Positions 56,601-64,000 of a stretch of 64,000 bases of DNA are shown here, in pieces. The notes under the pieces are model-generated. The model did no database searches. It had not been told where the DNA came from and was given only the letters and a program-made list of their open reading frames with translations. Both the position numbers and the translations under genes were made by a program. This DNA comes from Congeria kusceri (lineage: Eukaryota; Mollusca; Bivalvia; Myida; Dreissenidae), in assembly GCA_027627225.1 (NCBI GenBank), contig JAPFQT010000162.1, positions 227,001 through 291,000 on the forward strand, in the 5' to 3' direction. Every line of letters begins with the position of its first letter. The stretch's first letter is position 1.

Positions 56601-59600
56601 CAGGTTTAAATGTGGCGCGTCGTGAGAAAACCGGTCTTAATGCATGTGCGTAAAGTGTCCTCCCGGATTAGCCTGTGCAGTCTGCACAGGCTAATCCAGG
56701 ACGACACTTTCCGCTTTTATGGTATTATCTGTTTCAAGGAAATCTCTTCTAACATAAATCCTCTGTCGGAGGAAAGTGCCATCCTGGATTAGCCTGTGCG
56801 GACTGCACAGGCTTATCCGGGACGCCACTTCACGCACATGCATTAAGACCGGTTTTATCACGACGTGCCACAAATTAATTTTTGCAAGAAACAAAATAAC
56901 ACCAAACACAACAATGAAAAAGCAAAATAAGAATACTATGAACCTTCACAAAAACAATCAATATTTTGCATGAAAATAAAGCACAAACAAAATCTATCTT
57001 TGAGACAATTTTATCTGTTTGGCCTCAACTCTAATAGAAGTGTCAAAAGTTGTTGCTTCATTCCTAGATAGCTTCAATTAATGAAGAAAGAAACAGACCC
57101 CTAACTATTATATTTCAAACCGGATATCGACGGCAGATTGACAATAACATTTGCAAAAAAATTAAGTAATCTACAGACAAATAATACACGTACTTGTTTA
57201 ATATGAGGCCTTGTTTCTATAAACAGTTGACAAATATATATAATTTTAATATATCAACTGTGTGGTCGTTGATGACACTCGCAGGCACGGGAAAATTAGT
57301 AGTAATAGCAGTACTAGTAGTAAGTCGATATGAATGGAATGAACATGTCAGTAACTTTACACACATGCCCAACATCGATAAATGTTGTGCAAGGAAAGGT
57401 TTCATTTAAGTACGCAACTGACCAGTAGATACCCGTCAATTAAGAATTGAGCTGACCAATAACGGGTTTATATTTCAGTGGTAAACACTAGCATATGGTT
57501 GCATAATCCAATCGATTTACTTAAAACCCTTGGACAAACAACCTTGGACAAACAGAAAGGCGGAGCGATAAATTTCTGTCTACTGGTTAATTGTGTAGGC
57601 GTGAGTTCAAATAATGCTGGAACTGCATGTCAATATTTTTTTAGCTTTGAATATATATTTTTCTTAACAATTCCATCAATATATTATTGCTACTAGAAAA
57701 TTATATTCCAGAAAAGTGGGAATATGCCTTGTTTGAATATGTGTCTATATTTATGGGAAACCCTGTCAAACCACCCCTCCCCTCGTCCCCCAACAACAAC
57801 AACACCATACCAGGCAGGGCGTTCTGTATGGCCTCTATGAGGTTCGGGACGTTGTCAATCTCGGCCTGCAGACGTTCGATGTCCTCGTTCTCGAGTCCTG
57901 TAGCCTTCAGGTGTACGCTTACCAGGGCACAGTCAAACCCACTGATCTGTTGTAGTAATATTAAAGATATGAGGCGCGTTGTGGGAAAACCGGGCTTAAT
58001 GCATGTGCGTAAAGTGTCGTCCCAGATAAGCATGTGCAGTCCGCACAGGCTTATCCAGGACAGCACTTTCTGCTTTTATGGTATTTTCTGTTTCAAGAAA
58101 GTCTCTTCTAAGCATAAATCCACAGTAGGCGGAAAGTGCCGTCCTGGATTAGCACATCGGGGACGACACTTTCCGCACATGCATTAAGTCTGGTTTTCCC
58201 ACGACGCGCGATATATGTATAATCTATCTAATGTACAACCAAATTTACACCCATAGTTGTTAGTGAATAAACTAAATGTGTCACAGACACGGATGCTGCC
58301 ACGATGCATGTTTGGACACAGACAAAGGGCGTCTCGTCAACACTAATTTTTGCCACCACTTATTTATTGTCATATAAATTCTATAGCGGAAAAAAAGACA
58401 AAAGGCCATAATTCTGCCAAAATAGGTCGCAGCCAAAATTCCTTCCTTTACCATCACCTACAAATTAAGGTTGTTCAGCTGTGAAAGTCTGAGCGAAATC
58501 TGCCCAGCCGTTTAAGAGGATTTGAGTCCACAAGATTTCATAAAGTATTATAGTGGAAAAAATGTCAAAGGGCCATTATTCTGCCAAAATCGGTTGCAGC
58601 CACAATTCCTTCCTTTACAATCATCTTCACATTTAGCTTGGTCAGCTGTAAAAGTTTGAGTGAAATCCGCCCAGCAGTTCAAGAGTTGTTTCACTTGAGC
58701 AATGGTATACCTTGAATGTAGTAATCAGGGATTCTACATGTATTATGTCTGGAGACTTATTGATTGCGTCCATAAAAAAAAAGACACAGCCTTGAAGGTA
58801 ATGATGAAATGTCTATGATGTCTATGTCAGTAGACTAAAATAATTAATTATTGTGTACATTGTTTCATAAAAGAATACACAACCTCTAAGGCAGCAATGA
58901 ATGGTCGATGTTGACAGAAGATTTATATATTTCATACGTTTGTACATTTCTGTGTAATTTTTTCAAAATCCAACAAGTGGTTTTAGACGAGAAGATTTTC
59001 AAGGCTTTTATATTTCGTACATAAAGAACACAAAACCTTGAAGGTAGCAATGAACGGTCGGCGTGTGAACGGCTTCTGTTTCCTGTCCTTAGCGAGCAGA
59101 CTCGAGCTGACCAGTGCCACTCCCTGCAGCTCGTCGTACAGGAAACCGTTGTACTCGTTACTCTGCGAGAAAAACATTGCGTGCATTAAAAATGAAGTTT
59201 ACGTGATATTTGTTCAAAGTATTTACGTTTGTGGTGTTACTGGACAGAATTTCAGTGTTGTATTATATGTGTTTAATGTGAATATTGATAACATTCCGCT
59301 TCATGTTGCTGGAAATGTATCATGCTTTGATTGGAAATCAAATTTTCTGTGATACACATTATAAATTTCACCACAACTGACTCACAAATCACCTTAAAGA
59401 AATCTGTACTACAGTGAAAATATCAGATCATATTTTCTATGTGAATCCAACTAGAATTGTCACATGAGTGACGGATATACCCCCACAATATGGCCTTGTC
59501 ACAAAACTATGGCATTCATTCGAAAGAAATGGACAGAGAGAGAATGCTTTAATTTGTGAATGGTCAACAGTGTATTTGGAAAAATTTAATTTCAATAGGA

Positions 59601-61441
59601 GCCTTAACTCTGTAAACATTTAGTGGTTTGTACCCAAAGTTGTATTTGATCTGTATTTTATGATGTTACAAAATAATTTTAATATGTGAAGCCTTTCATG
59701 AGTTATAGTCCATGTTTTTTGGAAATTTAAGTGAAAAAGGGGCCACAACTGTGTCAAAATTTGGTGGTTTGTAGCCGAAGTCAAACCTGAATTGTAATTT
59801 ATGATGCTACACATGTGTAGCAATAATTATATAAATATGTCAAGCCATTGTTGAGTTATCGCCAGGAAACCATGCTTTTAGGTAATTTATGTCAAATAAA
59901 GGGCAAAAACTCTGTCAAAATTTAGTGGTTTGTAACCAAAGTCACATTTGACCCGTATTTTATGATGCTACACATGTTTGCCAAGAAATATTTTAATATG
60001 TCAAGCCATTCTTGAGTTATCATCCGGAAATCATGTTTTTCGGGAATTTCAAGTCGAAAAGGGGCCATAACTATGTATAAATTTAGTGGTTTGCAACCAA
60101 CATCGCAACTGACCTGTATTCTATGATGTTACACATGTGTACCAAAAATTATTTGAATATGTCAAGCCTTTCTTGAGTTATCATCCGGAAACCAACAGAC
60201 CGACAGGCAGACAGGCCGACGGACCAACAAGCTCACTCCTATATACCCACACTAAACTTCGTTTGGGGGGATATAATGATATTTTTTTCCATAAAGGGTA
60301 AAATACTACACATCAAAGCAATATTTACTAGTAGTAATCTTTACCATGTAAAAAGACTTATACAGGAAACAGCCAGAGACTTTAGAAACTTCATTTATTT
60401 AAGAAACTGACTTAAGTTTTCCCTAAGACACATTGAGATGGCGCATTTCATAAATCCAGACAGTACCTAAATCCGGACACCTGAAAGAAAATGCCTTTCT
60501 ATAATCAAGACTGATAATTATATGGTTTCAATTGATGCAGGAGCCTGCGTCAGCAAAGTATGTTAAGTTTTAACAGAATTTATTTAGTATTAATTCATTT
60601 ACTTACTACTGTTTTTTCTTCCCGTTAAAGGTAAACATACCCATGTTGGGGATTGAAATCAAAACAGTATCTCTGATACGTGAAACTTTACAGAGATTTT
60701 TTAAACTTAACAGCTAAATAAAAGGTTAAAAAAATGTATAATAAGAAATGTTTTTTTTAAAGTGTCCGGATTTAGGTACTCTCCATCCGTCTTTCAACAC
60801 ATCTTTCAGTTACTTTTAGATAGCAATTTTCTCTTAGATTTTGACCAAATCTCAAGATTAAACCCAACTTATTATGTTTGACTTTTTATTTTTGTTTAAT
60901 GCAAATATGTACAGAAATCGTCCCAAAACAAGCAAAAGTGTCAGAATTTAGGTACTTCACCAGTATGGTTCTGGGTAAGGCGTAGAAAATAAGTCTGTTT
61001 CAGGTTACATGCCCCCAAAAATTAGGGTAGGTAAGTATGGAATTTTTTAAATATTTTTTTTATTTGGTAAATGGTCAACTTGAAAATTCTAAAACTGAAT
61101 GAATATTCAAAACATGTCGGAAATATCATTAAACATTGTATTACAGTGGATGCTATCAAAACAAAACACTATTTAATAAAAAAAACATTTAATTATTGAA
61201 AAAAAAAGAAAATAAAACAAAAAAATATTTGACACACTCAATAAAATGTTCTAGGGTAAGGGCATTTTTTTACGGTAGGTTGGGTAACCTAAAACAAACA
61301 TATTTTTTTTTTATGCCTATGTTCTCCTCTCACCATGTACATGCGCCCTGTGGACTCGGAGACGACACACTTCCATTTCCCATGGTGCCCCGCCCACTTC
61401 TGGTTGTTAGGGAGCATAGGCGTGTTGAGCTGATCGCAAAT
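50443..61441 (-). CDS. EEPD1: EEPD1-like endonuclease/exonuclease/phosphatase gene, 3' part
   Basis: Six exons (61334-61441, 59037-59162, 57811-57946, 56221-56274, 54841-54981, 50443-50624) join in consistent phase to 248 residues ending FALGND and a stop. They cover most of a DNase I-fold EEP domain: ICDQLNTPMLPNNQKW...GKWKCVVSE, YNGFLYDELQGVAL, CALVSVHLKA, LLGDFNLSPD, HNCIADGVFTNIS...YDNIWIS, and WTWGGVVSDHCPVWAQFY. The GDFN and SDH motifs are canonical catalytic elements. Order and wording agree with EEPD1, a 5' exonuclease that in vertebrates acts at stalled replication forks and, in another context, in cholesterol transport. That is family knowledge, not shown here. The N-terminal helix-hairpin-helix exons must lie beyond 61441. 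Introns reach 4.2 kb and carry many small transposons. Confidence 0.85.
50770..50965. repeat. Dispersed repeat shared by two EEPD1 introns
   Basis: AGTTGACCAATTATGGGTTT, ATATTTCAGTGGCAAA, ATGGTTGCAT and GGACAAACAACCTTAGACAA recur in the same orientation at 57420-57605 with substitutions. It is a transposon fragment or intron duplication. Confidence 0.75.
51654..51845. repeat. 39-bp minisatellite, 5 copies
   Basis: The unit is CATTTTCATTGGTCAATATT followed by TTAGGTTTAGACTTTCAGG. Upstream (51400-51640), a related two-copy duplication carries GGGACAAATGCTCGCTTTCC and CTTAAT blocks. Confidence 0.85.
51877..52138. mobile_element. 262-bp MITE
   Basis: Ends CCTGGGGCCATGTTCCAG and CTGGAATACGACCCCAGG continue as AAACATCTTAAG / ACTTAGGATGTTT. 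They are imperfect inverted repeats of about 30 bp, with no clear target duplication. Confidence 0.75.
52139..52730. other. Intron sequence, no feature seen
   Basis: AT-rich part of the largest EEPD1-like intron. Its open frames have no recognisable content. Confidence 0.4.
52731..53549. mobile_element. Element of degenerate CGATCTGATACGATC motifs
   Basis: The ends GCAAGGTTCCGACTATCGTG and CGTGACAGTGGGAACCTAGC are imperfect inverted repeats. The interior is filled with dozens of short variants of ACGATCTGAT and GATCGTGAT on both strands, unlike the surrounding AT-rich intron. There is no coding frame. I treat it as a non-autonomous element with a satellite-like core. Confidence 0.6.
53550..54108. 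other. Intron sequence, no feature seen
   Basis: AT-rich, unremarkable. Confidence 0.4.
54109..54465. mobile_element. hAT-like MITE
   Basis: Ends CAGGGGCGTAGCTT and AAGCTACGCCCCTG are exact 14-bp inverses, and GTGCCTATACATTTTTT recurs near both ends. CAGGGGCG termini are typical of hAT elements. The flanks share only AGAAT, so the target duplication has decayed or the boundary is off. Confidence 0.75.
54841..54981 (-). CDS. EEPD1: EEPD1-like penultimate exon
   Basis: Acceptor TTTCCAG, donor CTG/GTAAGA. It encodes FDDLRNLGYHNCIADGVFTN through GSKTYDNIWISKQTKKVF. The YDNI segment is a conserved EEP-fold motif. Confidence 0.85.
55085..55234. mobile_element. 150-bp MITE
   Basis: Ends ATTTGTTGGTTTCGGTAGAA and its near inverse. 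The inner sequence is also roughly self-complementary (ATTTATATTTTTAC / GTAAAAATATATATTTT), so the whole unit can fold into one hairpin. Confidence 0.8.
55856..56095 (-). mobile_element. tRNA-derived SINE, Asp-like head
   Basis: The minus strand starts GGCTAGCTCATTTGGAAGAG (A box), has GATTGTCAATC in anticodon position and B box GAGTTCAACCC, and ends AGCTTGCCCAGGAAAAGTGTG. Loss of exact tRNA pairing and a 165-bp tail argue for a SINE rather than a tRNA gene. Confidence 0.7.
56221..56274 (-). CDS. EEPD1: EEPD1-like exon with GDFN motif
   Basis: Acceptor TTTGCAG, donor AAAAG/GTATAT. It encodes ENDIILLGDFNLSPDQK, the catalytic GDFN strand of the EEP fold. Confidence 0.85.
56377..56575 (+). mobile_element. 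tRNA-derived SINE with duplicated tail
   Basis: The head GGTGTAATGGATGTGGTCCG and a B-box-like CTTTGATCCCTAC precede the tail module ACACCAAGTACTGGTTCTAC ... CAGACTCAAAAGTGTCTCAAT. The tail occurs twice in tandem (about 62 bp each). It is the same family as 10585-10738 on the other strand. Confidence 0.75.
56612..56871. mobile_element. Palindromic MITE, copy 2 (TSD AAAT)
   Basis: Ends GTGGCGCGTCGTGAG and CACGACGTGCCAC, with AAAT on both sides (56608-56611, 56872-56875). The interior has two nested hairpins of GATTAGCCTGTGCAG/CTGCACAGGCTAATC type. It is full-length compared with the copy at 44711. Confidence 0.85.
57420..57605. repeat. Second copy of the EEPD1-intron repeat
   Basis: Matches 50770-50965 in the same orientation (GACCAATAACGGGTTTATAT, TTGGACAAACAACC, CAAACAGAAAG). 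Confidence 0.75.
57811..57946 (-). CDS. EEPD1: EEPD1-like exon
   Basis: Acceptor TACAACAG, donor CCTG/GTATGG. It encodes ISGFDCALVSVHLKATGLEN, then EDIERLQAEIDNVPNLIEAI. The VHLKA strand is typical of EEP nucleases. GC is higher than in the introns. Confidence 0.85.
57971..58212. mobile_element. Palindromic MITE, copy 3 (TSD ATAT)
   Basis: It begins GAGGCGCGTTGTGGGAAA and ends TTTTCCCACGACGCGC plus three changed bases. ATAT lies on both sides (57967-57970, 58213-58216). It sits 25 bp upstream of the acceptor side of the 57811-57946 exon. Confidence 0.8.
58330..58700. repeat. Two diverged 165-bp units
   Basis: AATTCTGCCAAAATAGGTCG, CAATTCCTTCCTTTAC, GTGAAATCCGCCCAGC recur twice. This is a bivalve-type degenerate repeat in an EEPD1-like intron. 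Confidence 0.65.
59037..59162 (-). CDS. EEPD1: EEPD1-like exon
   Basis: Acceptor CTCGCAG, a weak donor AAG/GTTTTG, phase 0 at both ends. It encodes NEYNGFLYDELQGVALVSSS, then FTRRPFIATFK. Tyr-x-Gly-Phe-Leu-Tyr/Trp-Asp is typical of EEPD1. Confidence 0.8.
59445..60280. repeat. Bivalve repeat of about 150-bp units
   Basis: It starts TTGTCACATGAGTGACGGATATACCCCC in outline, has four to five units with AAATTTAGTGGTTTGTA, GTATTTTATGATG and GTCAAGCCATTCTTGAGTTA, and ends GACCGACAGGCAGACAGG...TTCGTTTGGGGGGATATA. Confidence 0.7.
60462..60780. mobile_element. 319-bp MITE
   Basis: The ends AGTACCTAAATCCGGACAC and GTGTCCGGATTTAGGTACT are perfect 19-bp inverses. A further single end (GTGTCAGAATTTAGGTACTT) lies at 60939-60960. 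No clear target duplication. Confidence 0.75.
61334..61441 (-). CDS. EEPD1: EEPD1-like first recognised exon
   Basis: Acceptor TGTTCACAG, donor ATG/GTGAGA, phase 0 at both ends. It encodes ICDQLNTPMLPNNQKWAGHH, then GKWKCVVSESTGRMYM. An upstream exon ending in phase 0 is required. Confidence 0.85.
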
Positions 61442-61560
61442 CTGTGAACACGTGAAAAACAAATTACACTACAGAGCTCCATATTGAAGATATATTAATA
61501 TTTAAAGATATTTCACTGTAGACAAAATATATTTTTTTGTCCAAGACTTGTCCCTAAAAA

Positions 61561-62645
61561 GAAAACAAGATGGCCATGATGGCCCAAAGCGCTAACACGT
61601 GAACTGGTACAGATGAAGACCATGCTGTTGTGACAGGTTTGAAAATTAAGGTATCTGAACAATACACATAGTGGGATAGGATCAATTTTTATGTAAAACA
61701 TCAGTTAGTGCTATAGGCTAACTATGAGAATGAGTTGGGTAGTGGATGTGCGTTTTTTTGCGAATGTTTTTAAATAATTTTTCCCGATACTCTTACCTCA
61801 CCCTTTTTCATTTAGTCATTGACAATTCTGGAAAATGCTGAAACAGTAGATTTTTATGTCTTTTTCGCAAACAGTTTTGGAGAACTAGTTGCAATGTGAT
61901 AATTGCGACGGCTGTGCAATAAGGTAAAGTTTTGCTTTTTCTTTGACAATTTTCTGTCCAATGATAATAAATGATGTTAATGCAGGCTCTGAAGACATCA
62001 ATGTTGCATGTACAAATAACTGCATGCAAGTCTTGCAACTGTTGGAAATCAAATTTTATCAATCAATTATTATGGTCATCCACAAACTGTAAGTTTGGTC
62101 AACATTGAATCAAAAATTGTGTGTGTGAGCCAATCACTGATAACTTGTTGATGTTTTTTTCCAAACACAAGGGGCAATAACTCTGTTTTTTCTGGCCCAA
62201 TCATGCTTGTATTCGACTTCACCTGTAGTCTTACGTTCATAGACAAACTGTACACGATTGGTGAAGATTGGATGAAAAATGAAGTCTCTATCCTGAAAAA
62301 TGTCCATTTTTTGCATATTTTTTTCACAAACAAAGGGCAAGAACTCTAGTGTTTCTGGTCCGATCTTACTTATATTCAACTTCACTTTTAATCTTATGGT
62401 CATAGACAAACTGTGCAAGATTGGTGAAGATTGGATGAAAAATGAAGTCTCTATCCGGAAAAATGTCCATTTTTGCATATTTTTTTCACAACCATGCACA
62501 AACTGTGTAAGTTTGGTCAACATTGATTCAAAAATTGTGTGTGCAAGCCAATCATTGATAACTTATGTTTTTTTTTAAACACAAGGCGCAATAACTCTGG
62601 TGTTTCTGGTCCGATCTTGCTTATGTTCAACTTATTATTTTATAT
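61561..62645. repeat. Bivalve dispersed repeat
   Basis: It opens ACAAGATGGCCATGATGGCCC. From 62090 three units of about 165 bp repeat AAACTGTGTAAGTTTGGTCA, AAGCCAATCATTGATAACTT and TCTGGTCCGATCTTGCTTAT. The open frames here are chance products of the units. Confidence 0.65.
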
Positions 62646-62665
62646 TCTACAAAAGAGATACTGAC

Positions 62666-62697
62666 CTGGCGAGTGTCATTGAATGAGTACATGCAGC
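62666..62697 (-). CDS. Possible small upstream exon of EEPD1-like gene (weak)
   Basis: Between TTCAAAG and CGCCAG/GTCAGT, the frame CMYSFNDTRQ ends in phase 0, which would fit the exon at 61441. The acceptor is poor and the segment is too short to recognise. Confidence 0.2.
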
Positions 62698-63225
62698 CTT
62701 TGAATTAACAGAAATTGTTTATTAAATTCATAAAGATTACTATTGATGAATGAGTTACAGAACTTAAAAACTGCATTAGTCTTGGCTTAGAATAGCTTGT
62801 GAACATATTTATTTGTACCACTTGTATACTTCACTTAAATTAACATCATTCTGGTATGGAACTGTCTTGTTAACACTGATTATTGAAAAGCTGCTTTGTG
62901 TGGATAAATCGTGAAAGCTATTGACAATGAATACAAGTTGTTCTGTAAAGATGTAAATAAAATACATTAGGACTTTTCTTAACTCTGAGATTTCACATCT
63001 ATATTATTACAGTGTACTATAAGGTATATTTTATTTTGTTGATAATAAATGTTAAATGGTTAATCGTTTATTGCCTTATACATTAGCAACAACAGAAACA
63101 GTTAAATCAAACCCAAAGAAATGGGAAATTATACAGTGTTCAATTACAAACAAAAGCTGAAAGTTACAACATAAGAGGTGGTTGCTCCCACTAAGTTTTC
63201 ACGACCACTGTTGATCAATTAAGGA
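62698..63225. other. No feature seen
   Basis: AT-rich, no exon recognised. Confidence 0.4.
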
Positions 63226-63604
63226 GGGCTATTGCAGATCAGTCCAAGGAGAGCTATTGCAGATCAGTCCAAGGAGAGCTATTGCAGATCAGTCCAAGGA
63301 GAGCTATTGCAGATCAGTCCAAGGAGAGCTATTGCAGATCAGTCCAAGGAGAGCTATTGCAGATCAGTCCAAGGAGAGCTATTGCAGATCAGTCCAAGGA
63401 GAGCTATTGCAGATCCGTCCAAGGAGAGCTATTGCAGATCAGTCCAAGGAGAGCTATTGCAGATCAGTCCAAGGAGAGCTATTGCAGATCAGTCCAAGGA
63501 GAGCTATTGCAGATCAGTCCAAGGAGAGCTATTGCAGATCAGTCCACGGAGAGCTATTGCAGATCAGTCCAAGGAGAGCTAATATTGCAGATCAGTCCAC
63601 AGGT
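63226..63604. repeat. 25-bp minisatellite, about 15 copies
   Basis: The unit is GCTATTGCAGATCAGTCCAA followed by GGAGA. Substitutions are rare (ATCCGTCC, CCACGGAG, AATATTGC in the last unit). It has no stop in any plus frame, so all three frames are open for 110-124 codons with the same 25-residue periodic peptide. I regard this as non-coding. Confidence 0.95.
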
Positions 63605-64000
63605 TGGACATTGACACCGATTAGCACATGAATTTTTTTTATCTATATCTTGTTCATCTGAAACCTGCGCTTTGAAAGCGAATAACAAAATATTAAATTT
63701 ATAACCGGATTGCCGCCTTAATGATCAGATAACCGGGTATTCGTTCTCTTTCTTTAAAAAAACTTGTAATAGTATTTTGACATAAAAATTGAATAAACTA
63801 TAACTATGTACTTTTACCTAATCTAGACTATATGTAACTACATCGGGGTTGTGAACATTAACTAACACTGGAATATTAAATGACTATGTAATTGATATCA
63901 ATTATTGTAACAACAATCTGTGATTCATAAATTTAAGTGGAGTTTTAATGATTTTTGTCCAAATAATAAGTTTTAACTTAAACATATATACAATAGTAAA
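63605..64000. other. No feature seen
   Basis: AT-rich end of the window, with no exon recognised on either strand. Confidence 0.4.

Noticed and set aside
63232..63631. Three overlapping plus-strand ORFs of 110-124 codons
   Set aside because: They are the same 25-bp repeat read in three frames.

Overview
This window is nuclear DNA of an animal, most likely a bivalve mollusc and perhaps a dreissenid mussel. It is AT-rich, its genes are split into short exons with GT/AG borders, and more than half of it is dispersed or tandem repeat. The repeats include tRNA-derived SINEs, small inverted-repeat elements, and the long degenerate repeats familiar from bivalve introns, many ending in a GCTCACC/GGTGAGC stem. 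The species assignment is inference from the repeats and protein resemblance.

Layout. (1) 551-25340: two inverted copies of an AT-rich repeat enclose a ten-exon HECT ubiquitin ligase gene on the + strand (894-16743), a DDE integrase-type transposase on the - strand (18505-20034) that is tail-to-tail with it, and a broken HGSNAT fragment (21809-22779, -). The reading phase is consistent across all nine HECT introns. There is one internal frameshift in the HECT gene and one at the end of the transposase. This block is the best candidate for something undescribed: a giant transposon, or a transposon-associated locus, carrying its own ubiquitin ligase. (2) 26290-32300: a LINE-like fragment, a long bivalve repeat, two short phase-compatible exons of an unidentified - strand gene whose splice donor has been tandemly multiplied, two adjoining minisatellites and a TatD-like fragment. 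(3) 32709-36986: direct repeats of about 470 bp flank a decayed Mutator-like transposase (+) and a His-Me finger (I-PpoI-type) endonuclease ORF (-). (4) 37000-50440: mostly repeats, including a 1.1-kb minisatellite, several inverted-repeat elements and a few coding-like scraps. (5) 50443-61441 (-): six phase-consistent exons coding for the C-terminal nuclease domain of an EEPD1-like protein. Its 5' end lies outside the window or is unrecognised, and its introns are full of small transposons. (6) 63226-63604: a 25-bp minisatellite.

Only the HECT ligase and the EEPD1-like gene look like largely intact protein genes. The recognisable transposase, endonuclease and HGSNAT genes are damaged. All exon models were read by eye from open frames, splice motifs and phase, and no search was run.
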